Assembly: GCA_903834145.1 (NCBI GenBank)
Contig: CAILHY010000012.1
Coordinates: 1-37,717 of the forward strand
Length of the DNA stretch: 37,717 nucleotides
Source: an uncultured Actinomycetes bacterium
GTDB lineage: Bacteria > Actinomycetota > Actinomycetes > Nanopelagicales > Nanopelagicaceae
Reading direction: 5' to 3'
Shown: positions 9,003-18,108 of the stretch, piece by piece
Numbering within the stretch: position 1 is the stretch's first letter
How the letters are laid out: every line of letters starts with the position of its first letter
Notes under the pieces: generated by a model
What the model was told of the DNA's origin: nothing
Seen by the model: only the letters and a program-made list of their open reading frames with translations
Databases searched by the model: none
Position numbers and translations under genes: made by a program

Positions 9003-9287
9003 CTAGAGTCGCGAAACGAGCGGAATAGCCAGTTGTACAGCAAAGAAAAGAACGAGAAAAGAAAGATCCAAACTAACCGAACCTAATCGAAGTGGCGGAA
9101 CAAACCGGCGCACAAGCGCAGTGGGCTTGTCGGTAATCCCGTAGATCGCCTCGGCCAAATACAACATGATTCCTTTGGGGCGCCATGATTGTGAAAACAT
9201 ACGCACGTAATCAAGAATCAATCGCCCTAAAAGGGCAAAAAGGAACAATCGCAAGATTGTTACGAGAAGGCTACCGATTTGCAGCAT
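9003..9287 (-). CDS. yggT: YggT-family membrane protein
   Basis: This is a 94-aa protein with two hydrophobic segments, at each end, joined by the conserved stretch RLILDYVRMFSQSW...GITDKPTALVRRFVPPLRLGSVSLDLSFLV, typical of the YggT family. The family is linked to the membrane and division machinery in actinobacteria, chiefly by its constant place after sepF; no biochemical role is firmly known. The ATG overlaps the sepF stop by one base (TGATG). It is the last gene of the dcw operon. In many actinobacteria divIVA follows here, but not in this window. No terminator separates it from the convergent ileS. Confidence 0.9.
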   Translation of the reverse strand: MLQIGSLLVTILRLFLFALLGRLILDYVRMFSQSWRPKGIMLYLAEAIYGITDKPTALVRRFVPPLRLGSVSLDLSFLVLFFAVQLAIPLVSRL

Positions 9288-9748
9288 CAGCTTTGGTTAA
9301 AGAAACTTGCTTCAGCTGCTGCAGTCTTATCTTCGCTGCTCACTTTTACATTTGCTGGTGAAAGCAAAAATACTTTCGAGGTTACGCGCTCGATCTTTCC
9401 GTTATGTCCAAAGACAAGCCCACTTGCAAAATCCACCAGGCGTTTGCGTTCGTTCTCTTCCATATCGCTCAAATTCATAATGACAGGATTGCCAAGTCGG
9501 TAGTGCTCGCCAATCGTGCGCGCTTCGTTATAGAAGCGAGGATGCAAAGTCACAATGCGATCTAACACTGGAAGATCCATTTGCACCGCTGGCGCAGGTG
9601 CTACCGCAAGAGGGGTATTGCGCGCCTCGCGAGTCTTAATACGAACCTCAGGGGCAGAAACTCGTGTGCTCGGTTGTTCAATGACGTCCATTTCGAGGTC
9701 GTCCATGAGTCCCAAGTAATTCGCCATCTTGCGCAATGCATTAGCCAT
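9287..9748 (-). CDS. sepF: Cell division protein SepF
   Basis: SepF bundles FtsZ filaments and ties the Z-ring to the membrane; actinobacteria lack FtsA, so it is the main candidate anchor. The 153-aa protein has the expected amphipathic N-terminal helix (MANALRKMANYLGL), a variable Pro/Ala linker, and the C-terminal SepF domain (about residues 60-135, with NLSDMEENERKRLVDFASGLVFG). The start matches the family N-terminus. No clear ribosome site is present. TAGCGT lies six bases before the ATG, so a separate leaderless transcript is possible, though its -35 is poor. It begins 9 bp after the yggS stop. Confidence 0.95.
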   Translation of the reverse strand: MANALRKMANYLGLMDDLEMDVIEQPSTRVSAPEVRIKTREARNTPLAVAPAPAVQMDLPVLDRIVTLHPRFYNEARTIGEHYRLGNPVIMNLSDMEENERKRLVDFASGLVFGHNGKIERVTSKVFLLSPANVKVSSEDKTAAAEASFFNQS

Positions 9749-9757
9749 AGGTCAACG

Positions 9758-10447
9758 CTACAGGGGGTTACTACGCGAACCCAGGATTGAACTACCGATA
9801 CGCACATGTGTCGCACCATGCGCAATTGCACTCTCGAAATCATCACTCATTCCAGCAGAGAGTGCAGAGGAATCGGGGAATTGTTGGCTAAAGACGCTAT
9901 GAATGGAGGCAAGTCGTCCAAAGGCTTGGTCGGGCACTTCGCCCAACGGAGCCACCGCCATCAAACCGTGCAGTATTAAAAACGGAAAAGTAAGCACCCA
10001 GTCGGCCATTTCTGCAAGGCCATCAGGGGCAACTCCGCCCCGGCCTGGAGATTCATCTAAAGCAACCTGAATAAATATTCCTAATTTTTTTCCCTCGGGC
10101 AGGGAGCGCGCCAATTTCTCACAATGCCTCTTCTCATCGAGTGAATGCACCGTGTGCGCCCAAGAAGCAATGGAAGGGATCTTGTTACTTTGGATCTGTC
10201 CTTGGAAATGCCAATGTGCTGGCACGTTGGCAGATTTCTCGCGCCCTTCTTGATCTCGATTCTCACCGAAATGAGAAAGACCAAGATTGGCAAGAATTTC
10301 TACATCGGCTACGGGATAGGTCTTTGTCACGGCGACCAGAACAACTTCTGACCTTTCTCGGTTTGCGCTCTTGCACGCTTTCTCAATGCGAGACTCAACC
10401 AGCGAGAGGTTCTGGGCAATCACTTGCGCTCTTTCTAACTCAGCCAT
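9758..10447 (-). CDS. yggS: YggS-family PLP homeostasis protein
   Basis: This is a single-domain PLP-binding protein of alanine-racemase fold type without known catalytic activity, involved in vitamin B6 and amino-acid homeostasis. The PLP lysine is K42 in LVAVTKTYP. Other family motifs are HFGENR, HWHFQGQIQSNK, LMAVAP and THVRIGSSILG. The ATG at 10447 (MAELERAQ) is chosen; it gives a normal 229-aa protein and overlaps the end of pgeF by 13 nt. The frame is open to 10519 but the extra residues are unrelated to the family. Its place between pgeF and sepF is usual in actinobacterial dcw clusters. Confidence 0.94.
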   Translation of the reverse strand: MAELERAQVIAQNLSLVESRIEKACKSANRERSEVVLVAVTKTYPVADVEILANLGLSHFGENRDQEGREKSANVPAHWHFQGQIQSNKIPSIASWAHTVHSLDEKRHCEKLARSLPEGKKLGIFIQVALDESPGRGGVAPDGLAEMADWVLTFPFLILHGLMAVAPLGEVPDQAFGRLASIHSVFSQQFPDSSALSAGMSDDFESAIAHGATHVRIGSSILGSRSNPL

Positions 10448-11106
10448 ATCAGCCCCGCTTGTCTTCCCGTGATGGGAGCGCGACGATAGGAGAAATAATG
10501 AGCATTCTCCACCGTGCATTGTGAACTTCGCGAAACCTCTACGCTCTTTGCACGGAGTACATTCTCCAACGCACGCGGCAGGTCTAACGCTTTCGTGCCA
10601 ATCACTGTAGTGGATGCAGCGCTGGGATGCCCACTTACTACTTCATCAAAGATATCAGCGCCGACTTCGTAACACTTCCCGCAAATTGATGGTCCAATCT
10701 CGGCGCACACGTCGATCGCTCCGAGCTCCTTCATGAGGTTCAAGGTTGATAGTGCCACTCCATTGACAAGGCCACGTCGGCCAACATGTACAGCGGCAAT
10801 TGTTGTCAGCGCTTTATCCCACAGTAACAATGGAATGCAGTCAGCAACCATTACTGCCAAGGCAAGATTCTTGGTCTGGGTGATCATGGCGTCGGCTGTT
10901 GGCTCTTGCGGTGAGAGAGAATCAACAACCACAACGGTGGAACCGTGCACTTGATTCATGAATGCAATCGGCGGGGCCGCAACCTTCAGGCGATTTACTG
11001 CCACGAACGCTGGATCATCTCCCACATGGAAGGCAAGGTTTAGCGAATCGAAGGGAGGTTCGCTGACACCAGAATCTCGGGTTGTAAAAAGTTTAGCCAA
11101 CAACAC
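10435..11106 (-). CDS. pgeF: PgeF/YfiH-family multicopper-like laccase-domain protein
   Basis: Members act on purine nucleosides or, as peptidoglycan editing factor, limit misincorporation into cell-wall precursors. The latter fits this location, but substrate is inference. The 223-aa protein carries the family's metal and catalytic residues: H54 in NQVHGS, C90 in VADCIP and H107 in AAVHVGRRGL (the usual form is HAGxRG, so A to V is a mild variation), then GPSICGKCYEV. Translation starts at a GTG at 11106, two bases after the ftsZ stop, with GAGGT upstream at good spacing inside the ftsZ end, so coupling to ftsZ is likely. Confidence 0.93.
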   Translation of the reverse strand: MLLAKLFTTRDSGVSEPPFDSLNLAFHVGDDPAFVAVNRLKVAAPPIAFMNQVHGSTVVVVDSLSPQEPTADAMITQTKNLALAVMVADCIPLLLWDKALTTIAAVHVGRRGLVNGVALSTLNLMKELGAIDVCAEIGPSICGKCYEVGADIFDEVVSGHPSAASTTVIGTKALDLPRALENVLRAKSVEVSRSSQCTVENAHYFSYRRAPITGRQAGLIWLS

Positions 11107-11108
11107 AT

Positions 11109-12245
11109 TTACCTCATGAAATCAGGTATATCAATCTCGTCATCTGCATGCACGAGTTCTTCAAAAGTAACGCGCTTTCGCATAGAAGTTTCATCAGGCA
11201 GTTCAAGTGCAACAGCGAGGGGGTCATTGCTTGCGATCGGATCTGCATGCCCACTGAGCGTTGCAGCGTCGATTACTGGCATGGAAACTTTCTTGGGTGA
11301 TCCACCATCAAACCCGGCAGCAATCACAGTAATGCGAACTTCATCGCCTAGAGCGTCATCAATTGTTGTGCCGAAAATAATCTTTGCCTCTGGATGAGCA
11401 GCAGCTTGAACTAGTTCGCACGCTTCGTTGATTTCAAAGAGACCAAGATCTGATCCACCAGCAACTGAGAGGAGAACTCCCATAGCACCATCGATTGAAG
11501 CCTCTAGGAGCGGGCTAGAAATTGCTAACTCTGCGGCACGTACCGCACGATTTTCACCGCGAGCAGAACCGATACCCATCAGTGCCGAACCCGCATCAGT
11601 CATGACACTTTTTACATCTGCAAAATCCAAATTGATTAAACCAGGCTGCGTAATTATTTCAGTAATTCCTTGAACACCTGAGAGAAGAACTTGATCGGCG
11701 CTCTTAAACGCTTCTACTGCAGTAATGGAGCGATCTGAGATAGCAAGAAGTCGATCATTGGGAATCACGATCAGCGTATCAACTTCTGCGCGCAACTCCT
11801 CGATACCTTCATCGGCCTGACGAGTACGCACTTTCCCTTCAAAGGAGAATGGACGAGTAACAACTCCGATAGTGAGTGCACCAAGTTCGCGCGCAATTTT
11901 GGCGACAATAGGTGCCCCTCCAGTACCAGTTCCTCCACCCTCTCCGGCAGTAACGAAAACCATATCCGCGCCACGTAGCGCTTCTTCAATTTCATCAACA
12001 TGATCGAGAACCGCTTCACGTCCGCGTTCGGGTGAAGCACCGGCACCGAGACCACGAGTTGATTTGCGACCAATATCTAATTTCACATCAGCATCACTCA
12101 TGAGCAGATGTTGCGCATCGGTGTTGATGGCAATGAATTCAACACCTTTAAGTCCAACATCGATCATGCGATTGACAGCATTTACTCCGCCGCCACCAAT
12201 ACCAACAACCTTGATGACCGCTAAGTAATTTTGTGGTGAAGCCAC
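11109..12245 (-). CDS. ftsZ: Cell division GTPase FtsZ
   Basis: This tubulin homologue forms the division ring. The 378-aa protein has the N-terminal nucleotide-binding motif [13 protein letters not shown] (16-28), the tubulin signature GGGTGTG (103-109), the T7 loop region ([15 protein letters not shown]), a short linker and the conserved C-terminal peptide DIPDFMR, which binds partners such as SepF. Translation starts at a GTG with a very strong ribosome site (TGAGGAGGA) seven bases upstream. That strength, plus a palindrome further up, suggests its own control within the dcw operon. Confidence 0.98.
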   Translation of the reverse strand: MASPQNYLAVIKVVGIGGGGVNAVNRMIDVGLKGVEFIAINTDAQHLLMSDADVKLDIGRKSTRGLGAGASPERGREAVLDHVDEIEEALRGADMVFVTAGEGGGTGTGGAPIVAKIARELGALTIGVVTRPFSFEGKVRTRQADEGIEELRAEVDTLIVIPNDRLLAISDRSITAVEAFKSADQVLLSGVQGITEIITQPGLINLDFADVKSVMTDAGSALMGIGSARGENRAVRAAELAISSPLLEASIDGAMGVLLSVAGGSDLGLFEINEACELVQAAAHPEAKIIFGTTIDDALGDEVRITVIAAGFDGGSPKKVSMPVIDAATLSGHADPIASNDPLAVALELPDETSMRKRVTFEELVHADDEIDIPDFMR

Positions 12246-12266
12246 GTTGCGTCCTCCTCATGTACC

Positions 12267-12289
12267 GTAAACCTCAAGTTGAGAATTAC
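12267..12289. promoter_or_regulatory. Imperfect 23-bp palindrome upstream of ftsZ
   Basis: The core ctcaagttgag (12273-12283) is a perfect inverted repeat around one base. It is extended by gtaa on the left (12267-12270) and ttac on the right (12286-12289), so 9 of 11 pairs match. It ends 21 bp before the ftsZ GTG. The form is that of a dimeric-regulator operator, or a short hairpin in the ftsZ leader. The rest of the 159-bp ftsQ-ftsZ spacer shows no clear promoter. Confidence 0.5.
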
Positions 12290-12404
12290 AGTGCTCTCTC
12301 TGTGTGAGGCGACCGTAGAGCGCCGATGAATTCTAAGCAAACACCGACACGATGAGTTGCGTTAAAAATTGCATCGATGAAAATTTGAGAAAGTTGCACC
12401 ACAC

Positions 12405-13064
12405 CTATTTAACAATGGGCGCATGTGGCGCCGATACATCCATAAATGAAATCTTAGAATTCTCCGGAAGAGCAAGAAGTGCTTGATATACCTGCACTTT
12501 AAGTGCGGTCTCAGTGTCATCTCCCCACGCAAGTTCAAGAGGTAGCGAGCGATGAAGGATTGAAAGAGTTGCCGAGCTCGAGCCACGAGTGCGAAGTGAT
12601 TGGAGTTCAGAGACCATAGAAGTCGGCAACGAAGTGAGTAATTTGGCCGCAAATTTCAAACCTTCTACATCTGATGTTTCCACGACCGGAATCTTTGCAG
12701 TGGAAATATTTGGCAGAGAAAACTCGACTCCATTTTTATCAATATAAGAGGATGTATAACGAGCGATGGGAATTCTTGGCCAGACCGTGATGGTGACTTT
12801 TCCATTAAACCAATTGCGATTCACACGTGAACTCTCTACCCATGAGACCTTTGATAATGCGCCAGCCACCACACGTGTTTCAAGTCTTGCAAGTTTTTCG
12901 CCAGGATGGATGTCGCTCATGTTTTCAATCTGAAGTGATCCCTGCGTATCTAGTGCTCCCACAACCACGATGTTCTTGACAGTGAGAAGTGAAGACCAGC
13001 CTAAAAGATAGGAAGCCCCCGCAAGGAGTATAAGAGCGCCAAATATCGTGAGCGCTTTTCTCAT
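12405..13064 (-). CDS. ftsQ: Cell division protein FtsQ/DivIB
   Basis: This bitopic divisome protein links FtsL and the septal synthase FtsW-FtsI. The 219-aa protein has a short basic cytoplasmic start (MRKALT), one membrane segment (about residues 5-25), a POTRA domain (LLTVKNIVVVGAL...SDIHPGEKLARLE) and the FtsQ beta domain (SWVESSRVNRNWFNGKVTITVWPRIPIARY). The ATG at 13064 is 13 bp after the murC stop with GAGATGG upstream. A longer form from 13112 would overlap murC and lacks support. It is compact for an actinobacterial FtsQ because it lacks the long cytoplasmic extension. Confidence 0.93.
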   Translation of the reverse strand: MRKALTIFGALILLAGASYLLGWSSLLTVKNIVVVGALDTQGSLQIENMSDIHPGEKLARLETRVVAGALSKVSWVESSRVNRNWFNGKVTITVWPRIPIARYTSSYIDKNGVEFSLPNISTAKIPVVETSDVEGLKFAAKLLTSLPTSMVSELQSLRTRGSSSATLSILHRSLPLELAWGDDTETALKVQVYQALLALPENSKISFMDVSAPHAPIVK

Positions 13065-13077
13065 AGGTGCACCATCT

Positions 13078-14475
13078 CTAGGACTCGAGATACTTCTTAG
13101 TGAGGGATTCAACGATGATTGGTGCCAGCGAACTCACATCCCCTGCGCCAAGAGTTACCACCACATCGCCAGGTTTCGCGAAATCAACGACGGCCTCACA
13201 TGCAGCAATGAAATTCGGTTCGAATGTTCCGCGTCCTGGTGTCATTAATTGCGATATTGATTGACCACTGACTCCTGGAATTGGCGCTTCGCTGGCTCCG
13301 TAGATTTCTAGTACCCACGTGTGGTCTGCCATATTTAGAGATTGCGCAAATTGAGAGGTAAAGGCTTTCGTTCGCGAATAACGATGCGGTTGGAAAATTA
13401 CCAGAACCCTGCCATCGGTTGCATATCTCTGTGCCGCTGACAAAGTTGCCACGATCTCCGTGGGGTGATGTCCATAGTCATCGATCACTCTGATTCCTTG
13501 GACTTGACCCTTTAACTCAAATCTGCGTCCTGTTCCGCGAAAAGTGGAGAGCCCGGATATGAGTTGAGCAGCAGGTAAACCCAGAGCCAAACCAGCGGTA
13601 AGGGCGGCCGATGCGTTGAGCAAATTATGTAGACCCGGAACATTGAGCTCGATCTGCCCTATTGATCTACCTTTCCAGAGCGCTCTGGCATGTGAACCAT
13701 TGGGCGTGAGTTCGATGCGATCGATGCGTAGGTCGGCTCCTTCAGAGACTCCATAAGAGAAAGTACTCGTACTGGTTGAAGATCTTCCCAACTCGTTGGC
13801 TTGGATGTCATCGGCGCAATACACCAGGAAACCATCGTGTGAAATGGTCCCGATGAAATCAGTAAAGGCATCCACCACCGACTCTGGGGTTGCAAAATAA
13901 TCTACGTGATCATGCTCAACGTTGGTGATAATCGCACCGAATGGCTCATAAGCGATAAAGGAGCCATCGGACTCATCGGCTTCGGCGACGAAGAATTTAC
14001 CTGTTCCCATATGCGCATTAGAACCCGATGAAGTGAGAGTTCCACCTATTGCAAACGAGGGATCTTCTCCGCAACTTTGAATCGCCACGGTAAGCATCGA
14101 TGAAGTCGTGGTCTTGCCGTGAGTTCCGGCAACTGCGATGCTGCACGATTCTGACATCAAAATCGCTAAGGCTTGGGCACGCGAAAGCATCGGGATTTCA
14201 AGTTCCTGGGCACGTATGATTTCTGGATTCTTAAAATTGATGGCAGTAGAGAAGACGAGAAAATCTGAACCATCCACATTTTCGCTTCGATGTTGGGAAT
14301 GGACCTCCGCGCCGATCGCTCTGAGACCTGAAAGAACGGAAGACTCTTTCATATCGGAACCTGAAACATGGATGGATTGGCGCACCATGATTCTGGCTAG
14401 CCCACTCATTCCTGCACCGCCGATGCCAACAAAATGAACACGTTTCCCACGCAAATCATCCAGAGAAATCTTCAT
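13078..14475 (-). CDS. murC: UDP-N-acetylmuramate-L-alanine ligase
   Basis: MurC adds the first amino acid, L-Ala, to UDP-MurNAc in the cytosol. The 465-aa protein has the N-terminal UDP-binding motif VHFVGIGGAGMSGLA, the ATP P-loop GTHGKTTT (117-124), VADESDGSF, NVEHDH, and the C-terminal DDYGHHPTE motif. Its ATG overlaps the murG stop as ATGA, and AGAGGTGA lies at ideal spacing upstream, so it is both coupled and well supplied with its own ribosome site. Confidence 0.97.
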   Translation of the reverse strand: MKISLDDLRGKRVHFVGIGGAGMSGLARIMVRQSIHVSGSDMKESSVLSGLRAIGAEVHSQHRSENVDGSDFLVFSTAINFKNPEIIRAQELEIPMLSRAQALAILMSESCSIAVAGTHGKTTTSSMLTVAIQSCGEDPSFAIGGTLTSSGSNAHMGTGKFFVAEADESDGSFIAYEPFGAIITNVEHDHVDYFATPESVVDAFTDFIGTISHDGFLVYCADDIQANELGRSSTSTSTFSYGVSEGADLRIDRIELTPNGSHARALWKGRSIGQIELNVPGLHNLLNASAALTAGLALGLPAAQLISGLSTFRGTGRRFELKGQVQGIRVIDDYGHHPTEIVATLSAAQRYATDGRVLVIFQPHRYSRTKAFTSQFAQSLNMADHTWVLEIYGASEAPIPGVSGQSISQLMTPGRGTFEPNFIAACEAVVDFAKPGDVVVTLGAGDVSSLAPIIVESLTKKYLES

Positions 14476-15569
14476 AGGGAGTCACCTCTCTGTGCAATCG
14501 CATGTTCTACTAATGCAACGATTTTGCTTGCGGCGTGGATGTCAACGTTACTTCCGAATATGGGTGTTGCAGCGGAAGCGGCAAGGAGGGAGTCAATGTT
14601 CGCCAAAATCCATTTCGCGGTGAAAACTTTCTGTTCAATAACCATGGCACGACCCGCATCCACTAATTCTGAAGCATTCTTCCTCTGTTCGCCGTTTCCT
14701 ACTGGCAATGGAATGAAAAGCGCGAACCGCCCAAGGGCACCCATCTCCGCGACGGTAACTGCTCCACTCCTTGCAATCACCACATCTGCCGCCAAGTATC
14801 CGGTCGCGATTTCCTGGATATATGGAACCGCTTTGTAAGAAGTCGTGCTTGGTGGGAGCTCGTTCTTGCTACCCACTGAATGAAGAATCTGAATTCCTTT
14901 GGATGATAATTCTGAGCGAACTTCATCGATCACTGCGTTTAGCGAAACGGAACCTTGAGATCCGCCCATGATGAGAATTCCTGGCAGATCTGGATTCCAG
15001 CCGAGAGCTTTCTTGGCCATTATTCGCGCATCTTTCCAGTCGCTCTCTGCTTTCAGAAAACTTTGTTGCACATCATCACGCATCGGGACTCCAGTGAGGA
15101 GCGCTTCTCTAAATTTGCCATCTTCAACTGGGTGAGTGATTGCCAGATAGTCCGTAAAGAGACTTCCGAATCTATTTGCCCATCCAATCGTTGCATTTGC
15201 ATCGTGAATCACAATGGGAACTTTTTCAAGTCGAGCTGCCAGGTATGCCGAGGCGCTGACATACCCACCGAATCCGATCACAACTTCGGCTCCGGAGATT
15301 GATTCTCGAGCGGCGCGTATCGAGGATAGAAAGCGCAAAGGAAACTTCAGCAGGTCCAGATTCACCGATCTCGGCATCACTACTTTAGGAATTAGGGATA
15401 AAGGAAATCCCGCTTGAGGAACGAGTGTAGTTTCCAAACCCGATGATGTTCCTAGGAATACGCACTCATCTGCTGGATGTTGGCGTAGCCATTCACGCCC
15501 TACGGCTAACGCCGGCTCTATGTGTCCAGCGGTACCACCACCTGCAAGAATGATCCGTCTCTTCATCAT
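14472..15569 (-). CDS. murG: Lipid II synthase (UDP-GlcNAc transferase) MurG
   Basis: MurG adds GlcNAc to lipid I at the inner face of the membrane to give lipid II. The 365-aa GT28-type protein has the N-terminal glycine loop GGGTAGH (10-16), the second-domain loop MGGSQGS, and the sugar-nucleotide site region ARSGAVTVAEMGALG...PLPVGNGEQRKNA. The GNGEQ form in place of the proteobacterial GHQ is, as I recall, usual in actinobacteria. It overlaps ftsW by four bases (ATGA at 15566-15569). A second ATG follows directly (MM), so the exact start is uncertain by one residue. Confidence 0.97.
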   Translation of the reverse strand: MMKRRIILAGGGTAGHIEPALAVGREWLRQHPADECVFLGTSSGLETTLVPQAGFPLSLIPKVVMPRSVNLDLLKFPLRFLSSIRAARESISGAEVVIGFGGYVSASAYLAARLEKVPIVIHDANATIGWANRFGSLFTDYLAITHPVEDGKFREALLTGVPMRDDVQQSFLKAESDWKDARIMAKKALGWNPDLPGILIMGGSQGSVSLNAVIDEVRSELSSKGIQILHSVGSKNELPPSTTSYKAVPYIQEIATGYLAADVVIARSGAVTVAEMGALGRFALFIPLPVGNGEQRKNASELVDAGRAMVIEQKVFTAKWILANIDSLLAASAATPIFGSNVDIHAASKIVALVEHAIAQRGDSL

Positions 15570-16717
15570 CGCTTTGATTTTCCGATAATAGGAGCGATGG
15601 CTGGATCACGTAGTGCAGCACCGAGCACGAATCCCAACGCCAGATATGTTGCAATGACAGAGGATCCGCCGTAGGAAAGTAGTGGGAGGGTAACGCCGAC
15701 AACTGGCAGAACACTTGTTGCGGATCCGATATTTAAAACGGTTTGCGTGGCAATCCAACATCCAATTCCTGCACATGAATAGCGAACCATGGCATCTTGA
15801 GCTCGAAGTGCAATTCTAAAGATCGAGAATATTAGGGCTCCAAGGAGGGCGAGAACGCAGAGTGTGCCCAATAATCCCAGCTCCTCGCCAATCACTGAGA
15901 AAATGAAGTCTGTGTGCGCCTCGGCAAGGTTCCCCCATTTTTGACGGCTCGCGCCCAAACCAACGCCAAAAAGCCCACCGCTTGCTAGACCCATCAAACT
16001 ATGAGCCGGTTGCCATCCGCTGAGTTTGTAATACTCGTGAGAAAAGGGATTCAACACCACTAACATTCGCTTCATTCGATTCGGCGTTGTCACGATTAAT
16101 ATTCCTACGATACCGAGCGCTACTGCGGCACTCATTCCTAAGAGCCTTAACCGAATGCCGGAAATAAAAAGTAAGCACAGAAGAATTGAAGCAAAGACCG
16201 CGGCGTTACCCAGATCCTTGCCCGCCATGATCAAGAACATCACCACAAGGAAACCAGGTAATAGAAGAAGCAGGACATTGGTTTCTCCCGAAGCGCTACG
16301 CGATCTATTGGCCATCATGTAGCCCGCCCAGAGAATCATCAGAAACTTTGCAAATTCACTAGGTTGAAATACAACCGGGCCATAACCCAACCAATTCCGA
16401 TTTCCATTGACGGTATGCCCAATGCCCGGCAACTGTAGGGCTACGAGTAAGAGAACGGAAATCAAGAATGAAATTTTTGCGAGAGATCGCCACCGAACTA
16501 TCGGAATCCGGCTTGCTATAAATCCTATGGGAAGAGCCACAAGTAAAAAAAGGAATTGTCGTAAAACTATGGCATATGAAGTGCCATTTGTTTCAAGGGA
16601 GTGAATAGACGAGGCAGAAAGGATCATCACTAAACCCAACCCAGTGAGAGCTGCGGTACTCCCTACAAGCAAGTAGTAAGAACTCACTGGTTTAGAAAGA
16701 AAGCTCTCTTTACTCAT
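15566..16717 (-). CDS. ftsW: Septal peptidoglycan polymerase FtsW (SEDS family)
   Basis: FtsW is the septal glycosyltransferase working with the FtsI transpeptidase. The 383-aa protein is a polytopic membrane protein (about ten segments) with SEDS signatures: GLGLVMILSAS near the N-terminus, NRNWLGYGPVVFQPSEFAKF, AHTDFIFSVIGEELGLLG and LPLLSYGGSS. It sits between murD and murG with 4-nt overlaps on both sides (ATGA each). This placement separates it from rodA-type paralogues. Confidence 0.96.
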   Translation of the reverse strand: MSKESFLSKPVSSYYLLVGSTAALTGLGLVMILSASSIHSLETNGTSYAIVLRQFLFLLVALPIGFIASRIPIVRWRSLAKISFLISVLLLVALQLPGIGHTVNGNRNWLGYGPVVFQPSEFAKFLMILWAGYMMANRSRSASGETNVLLLLLPGFLVVMFLIMAGKDLGNAAVFASILLCLLFISGIRLRLLGMSAAVALGIVGILIVTTPNRMKRMLVVLNPFSHEYYKLSGWQPAHSLMGLASGGLFGVGLGASRQKWGNLAEAHTDFIFSVIGEELGLLGTLCVLALLGALIFSIFRIALRAQDAMVRYSCAGIGCWIATQTVLNIGSATSVLPVVGVTLPLLSYGGSSVIATYLALGFVLGAALRDPAIAPIIGKSKR

Positions 16718-18108
16718 TGGGGCAAAACCAATTTATACACTGCATCTCGAAATTGGTTACCGCGGTCATCATAGGAAACAAATTGATCCATAGAGGCACA
16801 GGCGGGAGCAAGCAAAACAGCGTCGCCTTTGCGAGCTACTTTTTTCGCAGCTGTAACTACCAGTTCCATTAATGTGAATCCCGATTCTGGACGTGGATCT
16901 ATTCGGATCACGGATACATCCGGAGCCTGCTCTTTGAGCTGCTCGGCGATAAGTTCCCTATCTGAACCAATAAGAATTGCAGTGCGGATTCGTCGATGAG
17001 TTTTAGAAACAAGGTCAACCATCGATGCACCTTTTGCCAAGCCCCCAGCAATCCATATAACCGAAAGCTGTGACATCAACGAAGCTGCGGCCGCATGCGG
17101 GTTTGTTGCTTTGGAATCATCGATCCATATGACTCCGTCGGATTCACCTACTTTTTCAATCCGGTGACGACCTGGGCGAAAACCTTGAATTGCTCGGCGA
17201 ATATCTTCATGACTTACGCCAACACTGAGTGCAATCCCCGATGCGGCAAAGGCATTGGAAACATTATGGGGCGCACTAGGTGCTACATCGAGCAACTCAG
17301 CAATCATCGCCGCTTCCTGTGGATCCTCAACAAAGGCCCTATCGACCAACAGTTCTTCCACTAAGCCCATCTCCCCGGGAGCGGGTGTATCTAGAGAGAA
17401 GAAAATCTTCCTTCCTTCATGGCTTTGACTCGCTTGAACCACTACTCCATCATCTGCGTTCAGGATTGCAATCTCCGAACGAGCAAGGATGCGCATTTTG
17501 GCCTGAACATAGTTATCAAAACTTCCATGCCAATCCACATGGTCATCAGCGACATTCAAAATTGCGCTGGCATAAAACTCTGGAAGATTACTCCACGCCA
17601 ATTGGAACGATGAAAGTTCGACCACTAAGAAATCAAATTTCTGCTCGCCCATGACAACATCTATGACTGTCTGCCCAACATTGCCGCATGCAATCGCTGA
17701 GTGCCCCGATTCACGGATCATGGCAGCTGTTAATTCAACGGTCGAAGTTTTCCCATTCGTTCCAGTGACTCCCACCCACTTTTGTTCTGGGTTTCGCTCA
17801 AGATGGACCATCCAGGCAAAATCGATTTCGCTCATAATATTTATTTCGCGAGCTTTCAAACCTTCGATCACAGGATGATCCATGCGCCATCCTGGTGAGA
17901 CGACAACGAGATTCCATTCCATATCAATTATTTCCTGGGCCGTCACGAAATTGCTCTCGTTATCTTTGCCTCGCTCATCGAAAGTGTGCGTCTGTGCACC
18001 AAGCCCGATGAGAGCCTGGGTAACAGCCAGACCAGTCACGCCACCGCCAAGAACAAGAGCGCGTGAATGAGCGATTTCGCTGACGATCACAGCTACTTCG
18101 ATACCCAT
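16714..18108 (-). CDS. murD: UDP-N-acetylmuramoylalanine-D-glutamate ligase
   Basis: MurD adds D-Glu to UDP-MurNAc-L-Ala. The N-terminal domain starts ALVLGGGVTGLAV, the ATP P-loop reads GVTGTNGKTS, and NVADDHVDWH and WIDDSKATNPHAAAAS are family motifs. The start is uncertain: the ATG at 18108 overlaps mraY by 16 nt, while a GTG at 18090 begins two bases after the mraY stop and gives a slightly shorter N-terminus. Neither has a good ribosome site. The frame stays open to 18162 without family support. Length from 18108 is 464 aa, normal for MurD. Confidence 0.95.
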   Translation of the reverse strand: MGIEVAVIVSEIAHSRALVLGGGVTGLAVTQALIGLGAQTHTFDERGKDNESNFVTAQEIIDMEWNLVVVSPGWRMDHPVIEGLKAREINIMSEIDFAWMVHLERNPEQKWVGVTGTNGKTSTVELTAAMIRESGHSAIACGNVGQTVIDVVMGEQKFDFLVVELSSFQLAWSNLPEFYASAILNVADDHVDWHGSFDNYVQAKMRILARSEIAILNADDGVVVQASQSHEGRKIFFSLDTPAPGEMGLVEELLVDRAFVEDPQEAAMIAELLDVAPSAPHNVSNAFAASGIALSVGVSHEDIRRAIQGFRPGRHRIEKVGESDGVIWIDDSKATNPHAAAASLMSQLSVIWIAGGLAKGASMVDLVSKTHRRIRTAILIGSDRELIAEQLKEQAPDVSVIRIDPRPESGFTLMELVVTAAKKVARKGDAVLLAPACASMDQFVSYDDRGNQFRDAVYKLVLPQ

